Both the position numbers and the translations under genes were made by a program. Below, one piece after another: positions 11,201 through 21,080 of a DNA stretch of 64,000 bases; positions within the stretch are counted from its first letter, which is position 1; every line of letters begins with the position of its first letter. The stretch is from positions 7,661,001 to 7,725,000 of the forward strand of contig OX424563.1 of assembly GCA_949152475.1 (NCBI GenBank). The letters run 5' to 3'. This stretch comes from Terebella lapidaria. Lineage: Eukaryota; Annelida; Polychaeta; Terebellida; Terebellidae. The notes beneath the pieces were generated by a model, which saw nothing but the letters and a program-made list of their open reading frames with translations, searched no databases and had not been told where the DNA came from.

Positions 11201-12831
11201 GGGAGAGGATATGAGTCCTTCCGCGTGGCATCGTTGAGTTTCCGATAGTCCACGCAGAACCTCCACGAGCCGTCCTTCTTCTTCACCATAACCACCGGAC
11301 TGGCCCAAGGGCTGTCACTGGGTTCGATGATGTCCAAGTCGAGCATCTTCTGCACCTCCTGGTCTATGACCTCTTGGTGCACTATTGCTGCCCGACGAAG
11401 ACGCTGCTTGAGAGGACGCTCGTCTACGAGGTCGATGCGGTGCTTGGCGACGTCAGTCTTGCCAACCGCACCATCAGGACCCATGAACACATCCGCATAC
11501 TGCCGCAGCAGTCTGCGGAGCGCTTGGCGCTGCTCTTCATCCAACCGGTCCTTCGGAACCCGAGATTCCAAATGGTCCGGCAGGGTGAACGGATCATCTC
11601 CGGCGGCCGCCGTCGCGCACGCAGCGCGGCAGACCGGATCGTCGGGGATGACACGACTCGAAGCCGCGGGAATAGCAGTAGCTGCTATGCATCCGCGCTT
11701 CAGTACAATCGGAGCATCCGTAGGATTCACCACGAGGATGGGCATCGCGCGGGGGTTGGACATGACCAGGGCCCCACCCAGCACGAGCCCAGTTCCTGCG
11801 GCGAAACTGCTCACGGGTTGCACTATACACGGTCGACCATCGAGGGGCATGCGGGGACGCCGCGGCCTCGTCTCGATGATCATCTCACTCATCGGCGGCA
11901 CTACTACAGTGCGCGATGTCCGCATCTGGAATGAATGCATCGGGCCCGAGCGGAAGAGGAAGTGCGTGTCCTCTCCCATCCGGAACTCGCCAGCGCTAAA
12001 GTTGGCAATCACCCGGTGGACCCGTAGGAAATTCATCCCAATTATCCCGGCCGCTCCGATATCCGCCACGATCGCCTCTGTCAGATACACCTTGTCCCCA
12101 AGGGTAATAGGCAGATCGATGATGCCATGGATACGGATGCGGTTGTCTCCCGCTCCGTAGAGCTTGTACGGTCCGGGATCTCGCAACTCGAGGTTGCGGA
12201 GTGCGGGCTCCTTCCTAAACGTTCCGGCGGCCACGAGGGTCACCTCCGAGCCTGAGTCTATGAGGAACCGGACCGGCTCCCGTCCGAAGGACAGGGGCAG
12301 GTACCAGCAGGGGTCCCTCACCAGCGCGCAGGTCGGGCGATACCTTTCGCACGCGCTGGGCTCATCTACGGAGTCCTCGCCATCCGCCTCAGCCGCGGAG
12401 GAGCTAGACTGGTCTCCAAGGACTACTTCCGGAGAAGTCATATCTACTTGGGGTCCGTCCTGCTCATCAGCGGGTGGGGCGGCATCGTTTGCCACCGAAC
12501 AACTATCCCCGGACGCAGTGTTGGTCGCCACCACGTCCGGATCTAGTTTCCCTGCCGCGGGTTCCGATTCTGCTGTCCCGGAGGACCAGACCGGAAGGAA
12601 TTCCTCCGTTGCGGGCCAGGGAGAGCTCCCTGGTATCCGCGTGACCGCAGGCGTTCCAACAACTCCGGACACTTCAGCCAAAAGTGTCCCTGCTTTCCGC
12701 AGAAGTAGCAGGGACGGTTCTGAGCTGGTCCGGAGGTGAACGCGCAACATTCTGCGGCTCCCGGAGCTTCGAGCCCGGCGCAGTGCGCAATCATCTGCGC
12801 GGCGCCGAGGTCGTATTCCTCTATGTCGCAC
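8236..12831 (-). CDS. pol: Pol polyprotein (PR-RT-RNase H-integrase)
   Basis: A 1531-residue frame. The part overlapping gag is probably only read after the frame change. Family markers appear in Ty3/Gypsy order. The aspartic protease signature LIDSGSEVTLV is near residue 191. Reverse transcriptase includes MPFGLCNAPATFERLM and MVYIDDVVVYG near 624. RNase H has FILDTDASNFALGGVL near 770 and RTDHSSLRWLLNY. The integrase zinc-binding region (HLGIRRTVH through CPRCQARKG) lies at about 1106-1137, followed by the core with DILDTH, HSDQGTQFESN and GQVERFN (about 1167-1263). The C-terminal tail is Pro/Asp-rich. These enzymes copy the element RNA into DNA and insert it. The frame looks whole. Confidence 0.93.
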   Translation of the reverse strand: MRHRGIRPRRRADDCALRRARSSGSRRMLRVHLRTSSEPSLLLLRKAGTLLAEVSGVVGTPAVTRIPGSSPWPATEEFLPVWSSGTAESEPAAGKLDPDVVATNTASGDSCSVANDAAPPADEQDGPQVDMTSPEVVLGDQSSSSAAEADGEDSVDEPSACERYRPTCALVRDPCWYLPLSFGREPVRFLIDSGSEVTLVAAGTFRKEPALRNLELRDPGPYKLYGAGDNRIRIHGIIDLPITLGDKVYLTEAIVADIGAAGIIGMNFLRVHRVIANFSAGEFRMGEDTHFLFRSGPMHSFQMRTSRTVVVPPMSEMIIETRPRRPRMPLDGRPCIVQPVSSFAAGTGLVLGGALVMSNPRAMPILVVNPTDAPIVLKRGCIAATAIPAASSRVIPDDPVCRAACATAAAGDDPFTLPDHLESRVPKDRLDEEQRQALRRLLRQYADVFMGPDGAVGKTDVAKHRIDLVDERPLKQRLRRAAIVHQEVIDQEVQKMLDLDIIEPSDSPWASPVVMVKKKDGSWRFCVDYRKLNDATRKDSYPLPHIEDTFDALAGSHYFCALDLASGYWQVEMEESDRAKTAFVTKNGLYQFKVMPFGLCNAPATFERLMEMVLKGFLWKRCMVYIDDVVVYGRSFEETLTNLQMVLHRIRGAGLKLKPSKCELFAQEILYLGFMVTGTGVRPDPAKVAAVQKWPPPCNVADVRSFLGFASYHRRFIRGFAEIARPLTILTEKGADFVWSAEQANAFSGLRQALVVAPVLRHPRPDCEFILDTDASNFALGGVLSQIVDGQERVVAYASVALSRSQMNYCTTHRELLAVVTMTKRFRHYLLGRHFRLRTDHSSLRWLLNYSEADGLVARWLVKLQEYDMQIEHRAGKLHGNADGLSRCHKCKNPGCAGMAPFQQAADSSSDSELDVPGRPQAAAPSNNTAAGASRAHLRARTRRYRRGRPAYEAEVRLSSSESSSSPAVYSSWVPSSSGESEYERSLPPVVMAAAAQPDATEEEPNYLGGYSPAQVAAAQRADRALAPVITALEAGQKPSKDERKTYREETLSLVSQWERLSLRDGLLYRRYEPPTPLPPIWQLVLPAELRKEVLHQLHDLRVTGHLGIRRTVHRLQQRFHWPGSGLDVQRWCAACPRCQARKGVPTPGRHPLTTVKAGAPFDRIALDILDTHRVTPRGFRYILVISDYFTKYTDAYPLRRQTADEVARLLVNRWVVYHGVPKQVHSDQGTQFESNLFRNLAQMLGSTKVRTTPYRPQSDGQVERFNRSVLNMLAAFVNDRANDWDDHLPYVLMAYRSSVHSSTGVTPHAMLYGRELNLPVDIMYPTAAETGAVLQCGPEYVEWIRRALANAHDFARARLDKSALRQKRGYDAHAKGRPAFVEGDKVRYYYPPLKQGNKFAKPWIGPFTVLKQVTDVDYRIRRDSDPDRVLVVHIDNLKKYEGPLVMDPLIQDAEPDDAPVWDPSGQHPRTPDERVRRMVGLPDLSDPSDDGLGGYQPDDGDPQVPPLPPVPADDGRPRRKPRAPARYGWE

Positions 12832-14759
12832 TCGTCCGAAGGCGAGCGCGGCGCGGCGACCGGTGCCGCATGTGCGGGCGCCCCTGTAGAGGGTGCCGGC
12901 GCACTAACCCACTGCTGGGTAGGTTCCCTGGCGGGTTCCCGGACGACCGGGTCCTGCCACGGGGTTACCTGCGATGCCTTGACCGGAGGAGGAGTCGCCA
13001 CCTGCGCGGGTACAGCCGGGGCCGGAGCCGAGGCTGGAGGCAACTGTCTAGGACGGACAGCCATCTCAAGCGCAAGCGCGGAGTCTATTGCCTCCTCCAT
13101 CGATCGCTTTTCATGGGTGGCCAGCCCGTACGCTAGGTGGTAAGGCTGGCCATCGATGAACTGATCGATCAGCATCGTCTCAAACCGTCTGGAGTCCATG
13201 TCCGGAAAAGCTCTCCGGCCGAGTATGCGTAAGCTGTACGCATAGTCTGTCACGGACTCAGTCGGCTGGCGGATACGCGCCTTGAACTCTCGTTCAGACT
13301 GCCGCCGATTGGTCGTCGGCGGGAACAGCAGGCGAAGTTGACGAGCCACCTCGCCGAACGTCACCGTTCCTACCGGCAGACACGGCATCACACGGAGAGC
13401 TTTCCCTTCCAGGCTCCCCGCGAGGACGTGTCCAGCTTCAGGCTGGGACCATCCTTCGTACACGGCGGTACGCCATACCTGGAGCAAGTAGTCCTCCAAG
13501 TCGGCGTTATCCCCGTTGAACCGTTTCCGCCACGAAGAGTGGTCGGGCCCGTCATCGCGTTTGCTACGCGCCCGACGTGCGGTCCCGGCTCCGGGGTCGT
13601 CCGTGTACTGCGGCAAGTTCCGCGCGCTTCCCGCGCCTGCGGCGGAGTCTGCCGGAGCAAACATCGACGCCGCGGACATAGGAGCAGGGAAGCTCACGTT
13701 TGCCGCCGGGATCATTCCCGCTGAAAACCCACTCTGGCTAGGTGCGGGCGGGGCTCCCATCGAACCTACTGGGTAGGCTCCAGAAGGGGCGGCAAAGCTT
13801 GGGGCCGAAGCCGCCTGTTGCCACTGCCCGTCCGACACACTGTACGTGCCAGGGTAAGTCGACCACGCGGCTTGCGCTCCAACCGTCGGAACGGTCGACG
13901 CGGTCGCCAACGTGGTGCCTCCGAGCCGCGGGGCAGGCGCGGGTCCCATTGCGGGGGCCACTGGCGCCTGCGGACTCGGCAGGACTTGGGGAGGGGCTAC
14001 TGGCCCAGACATCCCCGGACTTAGGGTGACCGACGGGTCAACGCTCGAATGCAGCTGATTCCGCTTGAACAGTACAAGCACCTCGGATATCAGCCACCTC
14101 TCCCTCTCCGTCAAAGGCCCCGAGTTGCCTTGTGACAGCGGAGAAGGGGAGCGGTTCCGCCGGTCTGATCGTCCCTGATGGGGCGACCGGGCGCGGTCAT
14201 AGCGCCCGAGGGGGGCCAGCTCGCCAAGTGCGTCGGTGAGCTGATCCACCACACTGCCCGGTGCGGACCGACCAGAACCCATGCCGGAGGCTCGCGAGGG
14301 AGCCCACCCGGCCGGGTGCGGCATCTGGTATGACTGGTCCGCTCGTCCAGAAGGACCCGCATGCATTGGCGCTCGATTCCGGACGCTCGAAGGCGTCTTA
14401 GGGAAGGGTGCCATTTGCCACGGATCCGTTCTGGGCACGGGCGGGCGCGGCGTAGAGCCGTTGCCAGCTCCACCCACCGCGCCTAACACGTCAAGGTCCG
14501 GCCTTGACGGCAACTCCTGCTGCGGCCCCGCGGGGCCCGACTCTACGTCCGAAGACGGAGCCAGGGACGCCGGAGTCGTCTCCGCGGACGGGGTCTTGTC
14601 CACGGAGGTTTCCGCGCGTTCCTTCCGGCCGCCGGAGTCGTCCGGAGACGTCTCACGGTGGCTGTCGCGCGACCGGGTGTGGTCCGCGACATTTCCACCC
14701 TTATCCCTCCCCTTGGATTCATCGGCCTTATCTTTGGCCTTATCTTTCGTTTTGGTCAT
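12543..14759 (-). CDS. gag: Gag-like polyprotein of the LTR element
   Basis: A 738-residue frame beginning MTKTKDKAKD about 90 bases inside the 5' LTR. The N-terminal third is charged, then rich in Pro, Ser and Ala. The middle (about residues 400-560) contains a block like the retrotransposon gag region (WRKRFNGDNADLEDYLLQVW and DYAYSLRILGRRAFPD). Near the C terminus (about 680-693) is a CCHC knuckle, CYFCGKQGHFWLKC, which in this family binds the element RNA. The frame overlaps pol by 289 bases, with pol in the -1 frame, so pol is probably made by -1 frameshifting as in many Gypsy elements. It looks whole. Confidence 0.9.
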   Translation of the reverse strand: MTKTKDKAKDKADESKGRDKGGNVADHTRSRDSHRETSPDDSGGRKERAETSVDKTPSAETTPASLAPSSDVESGPAGPQQELPSRPDLDVLGAVGGAGNGSTPRPPVPRTDPWQMAPFPKTPSSVRNRAPMHAGPSGRADQSYQMPHPAGWAPSRASGMGSGRSAPGSVVDQLTDALGELAPLGRYDRARSPHQGRSDRRNRSPSPLSQGNSGPLTERERWLISEVLVLFKRNQLHSSVDPSVTLSPGMSGPVAPPQVLPSPQAPVAPAMGPAPAPRLGGTTLATASTVPTVGAQAAWSTYPGTYSVSDGQWQQAASAPSFAAPSGAYPVGSMGAPPAPSQSGFSAGMIPAANVSFPAPMSAASMFAPADSAAGAGSARNLPQYTDDPGAGTARRARSKRDDGPDHSSWRKRFNGDNADLEDYLLQVWRTAVYEGWSQPEAGHVLAGSLEGKALRVMPCLPVGTVTFGEVARQLRLLFPPTTNRRQSEREFKARIRQPTESVTDYAYSLRILGRRAFPDMDSRRFETMLIDQFIDGQPYHLAYGLATHEKRSMEEAIDSALALEMAVRPRQLPPASAPAPAVPAQVATPPPVKASQVTPWQDPVVREPAREPTQQWVSAPAPSTGAPAHAAPVAAPRSPSDECDIEEYDLGAAQMIAHCAGLEAPGAAECCAFTSGPAQNRPCYFCGKQGHFWLKCPELLERLRSRGYQGALPGPQRRNSFRSGPPGQQNRNPRQGN

Positions 14760-14851
14760 ACTTTGAGACGTCCTTGAGGAGCGGGCGATCCCCAGGGACT
14801 AAGGAGGCTACAACACTATGACGGTAGGCTGCGATGGAACACTGTCGGACT

Positions 14852-14870
14852 GATCCTGGTCACGGCACCA
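14852..14870 (-). other. Primer binding site, tRNA-His
   Basis: On the - strand, one base after the 5' LTR, the sequence reads TGGTGCCGTGACC and continues. Its complement (GTCACGGCACCA) is the acceptor 3' end of animal tRNA-His, whose 5' strand is GCCGTGA. The match extends partly into the T stem. The position and the leading TGG are typical of a retroelement primer site. Confidence 0.8.
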
Positions 14871-14871
14871 A

Positions 14872-15606
14872 TGTAAAGTTATTGACTACCGTCCGCTCTT
14901 CGGGATCCTCGAGGATAGTCCTCTCTCATCCGAGTCCTTGCGGACGCGCATCCGCTATTCCGGATCCTCGCGGCAGGGCCGCTCACCGGAGGTCGCGGCG
15001 GACACGGTAACTACTTCATCATTAACGGTAACCAGGTAACAGCCCACCCGACACTCCCAGGCCTACGGACACCGTTCAGAAACTAGTTCATCCCTACGGT
15101 GTTAACTGGCGGGGCCTGGCGAGCCGCGGTCTGCCTCGGGGACGGAACCCCGTACAGTCCGACATGCTGGCCAGAGCCTCTGTCACATGTCCCGGGAAGG
15201 GAGAGAGCTGGCGATCCACAGGGCCGAAGGCCCCCCGAGTCAGCAACTCGTCTCTCCCAGCCCGGGCCTCCCCACGGAAATCGTCCCCAGGGCTCTAGGA
15301 GCCCACTACTCAGACCCAGGGAACACAAAGCTCATGGCGAGCCTCGTGTGCGTCCTAGTCTCGATCTTGGACAATCTCTTCGAACGAGTCGCTTCCAGTG
15401 TAATATAATACACCAGAAACTGCAAGACGCACGCGAGGTTAAATCGATCCATTGTTATAGTTTACTGGAGCGTAAATTACAATACGTCGCCGTGGCAACG
15501 CACGCTCGAACGGAGCATGTCAAAACAAGGCCAAGTACAGAAAGGCCACACAAATGGCTTTTATGTTTACAATCACCTGCCGCGTGCTTAGGGCAAAATC
15601 GCCACA
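14872..15606 (-). repeat. 5' LTR of the LTR element
   Basis: A 735-bp direct repeat that would carry the promoter of the element (- strand). By eye it differs from 1614-2349 by one single-base length change and two substitutions, all clustered near 15400-15425. That is roughly 0.4 percent and indicates a recent insertion. Confidence 0.93.
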
Positions 15607-15610
15607 CTAC

Positions 15611-16489
15611 GTTAATATGGGATGGAATCCACTTATGTTGATTTTTTTTTACTATTAGTAAAACACCATAACTAAATGAATCATGGCATCACTTTAGACA
15701 GATTTGCTCTACGTTGAATGAAATATTGGTTTTGGTTCGTTCACAGACTGTATGCCATTTACAGCGCGGTATTTCCAATCACATGCGAGTACAAATTCCA
15801 TGTCTGACATAATAATATAGGATTAGCCCTGTCAGTCAAGCATTATGTTATGAACCCGTTATTGAACTTCCGGGTGGTTCTTAAGTCGGAAAACGACACC
15901 CTAATTAGCTTGAAACAAAGGCTTGTCAACCAAACAATATGTTACATGAATCAGTGATTACCGCTTTGAGATGAATTAGTTTTGTCATATTTGATTAATT
16001 AGAAAACATGATATGTTACCATCTAATAAGTCCGTTCATTTAGTATATATGCAGGCTCCTTGTGCTACACATATATCTGTACTTCCTAAAATTGATTCAA
16101 GTTATTTCTGTAAATGTATTTCCAAAGCGAAACTATGTATAGTAACGTAATATAACCACATCTCAACGTCATATCATTTGAAATGCGTTTTATTGAATTC
16201 CAGTCTGTTTAATTAACAATCTTCGATCATACAGATAATCGTGAGAAATCACAATTCTTCATCTTGACTTGTATCAATTGAAGTCTACCGTAGCGATTCT
16301 GAAAAATACGAGGTATATTATACGAAAAGAATGTGGTTTTTTATTTCATTGTAATCATGGTAATTGGCAAACATGAATTGTCGAGTGAAGCAACATACAT
16401 TTACATATAGCTTTCCCTTAATCTTGAAACATTCAGTTCAAATCATAGTACAATCATAGTCCGTACTAGACAGTAATGTTAAATCGTAC
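15611..16489. other. AT-rich intergenic DNA with lectin 3' end
   Basis: No coding or repeat structure recognised. On the - strand AATAAA occurs at 16340-16345 and 16189-16194, about 150 and 300 bases beyond the lectin stop codon. Either could be its polyadenylation signal. Confidence 0.4.
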
Positions 16490-17259
16490 CTATAGGGATT
16501 TGACGCAGACGGAAGGCAGTTTGGCGTAACAGCTGATGGCCCTCCACCACTGACAGCTAGTTAGGAAGACACACTCGCCCTCCTGAGCTTCATAACCCCA
16601 GTTTGCGTACGTGACTGGAGTGTTGCTATCGACCCACGTGAATTCGCCGTCATCGCTGCGACGCGCACCAATCCAGACGGGAAAATCATCGGCTGGTTAA
16701 ACGATTCAGTTATATATTGAATAATTGTAAATACATATACATTATGCTATTCGTTTAAACGGCAATTATGTTACGGTATTGGCAATCACATTAATAAGCA
16801 GAAATGTTTACATCTACGAGTCATTCTGCCTAATACTTCGAGCCGTTTCTCTGAAAGCGGCTCAGCGAGATGTGCGCCGCCCATTCTCTGGCAGTTTTCA
16901 TACGCGTCCTGCCAAGACATCGGTTCTTCTACAATCGCGAAACAAGCAGGTGCATTGTCCACCATAGGCTCCATCCCCTCCGGACACGGGCCTATATTGG
17001 TGTGAATTCAGACTCAATTATTCAAAATGTGTGACGCTCGACAGCGTTCCATTTCATGTCTTTGAATTTGAATTGGTATCAGTTTGGCCCTTACAGCTGT
17101 GTCACTTTGTCCCTTCCCTTGTGAGATAGTTCTAGCAAAAGGGTTAGGACGCAAAACCTCATTTTTATTTTCAAAACATATTTGCTGCCATGTGCTCGCC
17201 TTACCTGTACACATAACCGCAGGCAAAGCCAACAGTGATGCTAGGAAAACAAAAATCAT
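16490..17259 (-). CDS. Secreted single-domain C-type lectin, 3 coding exons
   Basis: Coding exons 17205-17259, 16818-16991 and 16490-16692 join in phase (1/1) to 143 codons plus TAG. All introns are GT-AG. The protein starts MIFVFLASLLALPAVMC, a signal peptide, and continues into one C-type lectin domain: CPEGMEP and ACFAIV (first strand), SWQDAYENCQRMG (first helix and Cys), VWIGARR, FTWVDSN, YANWG, ECVFL, ISCYAKLPSVCVKS at the C terminus. Cysteines sit where the conserved disulphides of the fold occur. The loop after YANW is short and has neither EPN nor QPD, so classical calcium-dependent sugar binding is doubtful. The start was chosen as the first ATG after a good acceptor (TTTTTTTCAG), so a 5' untranslated exon precedes it. 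In invertebrates such small secreted lectins often act in immunity or as shell or mucus proteins. The role here is not known. Confidence 0.88.
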
Positions 17260-18033
17260 CTTCAATCTGAAAAAAATATATGAAGGGAATGGGTCGAAAA
17301 TTTGTAAAAGCCAATGTCACGGTATGAGTGATAGGAGTCTCTTGCAAATAACGATATACTAACTGAAATATCATCATTATGTAATATTCAAGGACGAAAA
17401 TACTGGCTATGGACAAAACTGTAATAGTTGATCATTGATCAATGTTGTAATTGATCAATGTTGTAATAAGTGAGTAATGCTTCAGGACATACATAGCTCG
17501 ATGGTCTTGTCCCGTGCACGGACGGATCGAGTTCGCTACATACATAACTCTCCTTAGACAATGTTTTTTTTCTATGTAGCAGACAATTTTGTATAACGAA
17601 AAAACATCTCATCATGGGAAGATTATTTATGTCAAACCTTTCTATAAAATAAATGTATCCCCGTGAAGCAAAATGTCCGTGTCGAAACTTGTTGTCAAAA
17701 TTATTGTGATCTCTTCGTACAGAAAACATTTGCTTAACATTTTTTGTCCGTATATTCTGGTTGAGGATCCTAGATAGGAAAAATCTGCCTCTGTATTGGA
17801 AATATTAGTTGGGAATCCATAGACCAACTTTTTAACTTGATGATGTCTAAATTCTTGAGCATGTATAATATTACATGCTATCTACAATAGAACATATTTT
17901 GCTTCTAACCAGACCACATGCTAACTGTTCCATAGTTCAACTTCCTTACTGAATCCAGGTAGTCTCATGCATTCACCGATGTTGAAAAAATACAACTCAA
18001 ATAACTCTGATATAATGATTGGCTTTTACTCAC

Positions 18034-18110
18034 CTTGGAGTGTTTCGAATGCTGCGTCAGACTTCTGCGACAGGTACTGAACACATCCTGGACCTCATGA
18101 TTTAAATATA
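18034..18110 (-). promoter_or_regulatory. Lectin 5' untranslated exon and TATA box
   Basis: On the - strand a TATATTTAAA box (18101-18110) is followed about 25-30 bases later by a probable transcription start. A short non-coding exon then ends CTCCAAG at a strong donor GTGAGT, with the exon end at 18034. The next acceptor in the right place is just upstream of the lectin start codon near 17266, giving a first intron of about 0.77 kb. Confidence 0.55.
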
Positions 18111-18299
18111 GCACAAAGATTGATGTGCTAATATTCTATGTGTGTTAGGTGACACAGAGTCGAGGCATAATATTGCTACAGTGCATAGAAAAAAACTGGT
18201 ATTGAACCTTTATATTATAAAACTTACCATTCTAAATAAAAACAGCATATCGGCAGCAGCAGCTGGAACATGGAATATTTCTATTACCGATTACACCTC

Positions 18300-20420
18300 T
18301 ACATAGTGTGGCAATATTCATTATTATACCCAATAACTTATTTTCGATGATTTTTTACTCCTGTATCACGCCAAGTGTGTGGGCAAAATCTGTCATGATT
18401 CCAACTCAAATAGGATCTACCATTCCTCTCTTGTGGCCGGAGGTCCAGGTTCTGGAGTGGGTCTCTGTCTCAGGCTTGGATGCCATCATGTATCCGGCGC
18501 ACCGACTCCACACCTGAATTGGTGTCAATAGTACGGGCGGGGATACCGGTACTCTGTAGTGTGACGTCACAACAGTCCAGGCCTTCCCCAAGTTTTGGGT
18601 GTCCGTTTTCACCTCTGTCTCAGTCTCACAAAGGCTATAACTCGAGATCTATTTATTGTCAGGACTACAACATAGCATCTATGTGCCAACTCTACCCTTT
18701 TGCATAATACAACGAAATTTTGCCTGCCTGTAATACGACTAAGACCCCGTACTGCCCCCTTCTCAAGGTGGCGGACTTTATGCCAGTTCCTGAGTCTTGT
18801 TTTGTATCCCCAATGCTTGTTTTTGAATCCAGGTTTGAAACAGTGAACCCCCCAGAGACGTTTAAGTTAGTTTAACTGGTGAATGACTCTCTCTAATGAG
18901 ACTTCCCTTTAATTTTGTGAATGATGGGTAGATCTTGGAAGTAGAACCATAGTAAAGCTTTAAGAAAATACCTTATTAACATCTTTTTATTGTAAATACG
19001 ACCAAATATGCATGGAATACAGAACACACTGGGGTTCAGAGTAATCTTTCATGATTTCTTGTTTGCCGGTGTGAATTTGCAAAGGGATCTGTTTGGTTGG
19101 AGATCTCCTTCAGGTTGATTTTAGCAGAATTGCAGTATATATTTTCCCAAGTTGTGAGAGATAGGATATTTGATCTGTGACTAGTTGCCTGTCTTGGTCC
19201 CAGCTCCTTTGTCCCTTTTATGTCGGTTGCTTGTTTGAACCGACAGGATCCCAGTTCTCAACACATCTTGCGTTACGGGGTGGCCACTGTTTCAGTTATG
19301 CTGCCACTCCCGTTTGCGATCAAAACTCTTGTTCTTCTGCTGGTTTGAGGTTCTCTGTGTTGCCCAACTTTCTTGTTGGGGGATCTCTTTTATCTTTTAG
19401 TGTTTTGTTGGATGGATTCCCTCGAATGCTGCTGCAAGCCTCTCCACTGAGCAGCTTCTTCAGAACTGACCAAGCTTTGGTGGCAGTTCGTGTCCCTGCT
19501 GGTGGTGGATGGGGGAGGGGGTCCCATCACAGTTTCGCCAGTCTCATTGTTGAACTGCGCAAAACGTCACAGTGTCCAGCTTGGCTTGTTATTTGTTCAT
19601 TGTCTGCCATGAAATACAGCAGGCGAATTCGGTCCTGAACTGGGGCTGAATGAATCAGTCAGGTGAAGGTCTACATGCAGGCCAATCTCGAGGACCTCAT
19701 CCGTCTCTACCTGGTTCGGTGTCAGGCTCGGGAGAGCATTTGTGACGTGGTCTATTTTTGTCTTCTCATTAGATGATTTCTCCCAATAAGGCTCAATTCT
19801 TCTTCTAGGATAGATATAGTGTGTCTCTGGGATTTCTCAAGAATCCGGGGCTGGTTCATGTCCTTTTGGGGCAGGGTTGTCACCAAAGTCTGGTTCCATT
19901 AGGAAAGTTGGGCATGTTTCCGGGTCATCTCCGTATATTCTGAATTCAACTGTGATGGATCTCTGGACCAGTTCTCCAAGGTTCGTCATGGATGGTGAAG
20001 TATCCTTCCTCACTGACTTCACAGCAGGGGAATTCCTTATTGATGCTTTGCTCCATGTCAGCGGGTGTCTCCTGAACGTTCTATATGAGGTTGGCGTCTG
20101 TCGTGTGTGGTGCTCGCCCCCGGTCCTACTGATATATCTGGGCGACTCTTCCATTAGTGCAGAAAGGATTTGACTGCCGAGTGGGTCAGGTGATGTACCT
20201 ATTACTCGGGGATTTTCTGCACACATGATACAGACGACACAGAGAATTCAGAACTCTGCAGCCCATAGCACCTCGCGCACCTTCGATCCCCGTCACCGGG
20301 CACAAAGTAGGTGGAGTTTTTATCCTGGCAATGTAAAGGTTTCTCCATTCGAATGTGCTTTCAAAATTGTAAATTGTCACCCGACGGGGGATGGGCAAGA
20401 CAGGCAGAATTGCCTATCAT
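18300..20420. other. Unclassified region, possibly old retroelement debris
   Basis: More GC-rich than its flanks, with several short frames on both strands but none with a recognised domain or splice structure. Because an integrase fragment lies immediately to the right on the - strand, this may be the rest of the same decayed retroelement. That is inference only. 19640-20420 shows no repeat structure. Confidence 0.25.
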
Positions 20421-20439
20421 CATGGACCGTCGTTAAATA

Positions 20440-20489
20440 AATCTGATTATTATTATTATTATTATTATTATTATAATTATTATTATTAC
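20440..20489 (+). repeat. (ATT)n microsatellite
   Basis: A run of ATT units, interrupted once by TATAAT, directly after GTCGTTAAATAAATCTG. Such A/T-rich simple tails often mark the 3' end of non-LTR retroposons, so the preceding few hundred bases may be one. No reverse transcriptase motif is visible. Confidence 0.7.
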
Positions 20490-20689
20490 CCAAAAAGTTG
20501 GCATTAGGTCGTACAACAGGAGCTGTGTCCCAGGTCGAGCCCAGGACCTCTTTCTCGCTTCTGACCAGCTGTCACTGCTGCCGAGTCGTCTGCAGCTCGA
20601 TCCCAGTCCAAATTCCAGTTCCGGATCCCAATTTTCAGGGCTCCTTCTGCCACCTGGCTCTTCAAAATGTACCGTATTGTTAACAGTAC

Positions 20690-21080
20690 ATATTGATTCC
20701 TTTGAGTTGTCTTTTTTGGCGGACTCATCATGTCCCGCCCTACCTTCTAACGGGGTTGCCCAACTTGATATAATTACATCTGCATCTTCTTCTTTCGACT
20801 ATTGCTCCGGGATGCACATTTATTGCAGCTCACGATCCACTGGTGGATATCTGCTTCCACGTCAGGCCAGAAATACCTCTGCTTGATCCTGATCTTCTTT
20901 TTTTCTGGCTACCAAGGTGCATGCTATCAGCTGCTGCTTTTTTGGACCCCTTACCGACTTTAACCGTCTGTAGAGGACACTGTCCACTAGATTCACTTGT
21001 TTCGGCATGCTGCGTAGGACTTTCTCCATGCCGGACAACTTCATGAAGACAGGCTGCCGCAGATCTCTCATATGTTTCTG
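20690..21080 (-). mobile_element. Fossil Ty3/Gypsy integrase fragment
   Basis: On the - strand the peptide YFWPDVEADIHQWIVSCNKC (about 20800-20875) matches the end of the integrase zinc-binding region of Gypsy pol (FxWPxMxxDVxxWxxxCxxC). It is preceded by a weakly similar VLYRRL stretch. It is broken, isolated and old, with no LTRs recognised. Confidence 0.5.

Larger units (their letters stand above)
1614..15606 (-). mobile_element. Ty3/Gypsy-type LTR retrotransposon, 14 kb, looks whole
   Basis: An LTR element on the - strand, bounded by direct repeats 1614-2349 and 14872-15606, both TG...CA on the + strand. The 4-bp sequence CTAC lies just outside each end (1610-1613 and 15607-15610), as expected for a target-site duplication. 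In transcription order it carries the 5' LTR, a tRNA-His-like primer site, gag (14759-12543), pol (12831-8236), a 1.9-kb non-coding spacer, a third large ORF (6325-2876), a purine tract and the 3' LTR. The pol order protease, RT, RNase H, integrase is that of Ty3/Gypsy. The LTRs differ at only about three places, so the insertion is young. No obvious breaks are seen in the long frames. It is markedly richer in GC than the host DNA around it. Confidence 0.93.

Noticed and set aside
14852-14870. Possible tRNA gene
   Set aside because: Only the acceptor 3' end is matched, and it abuts the LTR as a primer site. There is no cloverleaf.
19177-19638. 153-codon frame with a hydrophobic start
   Set aside because: It lacks conserved motifs or splice signals and sits beside an old integrase fragment. 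More likely retroelement debris read in the wrong strand.
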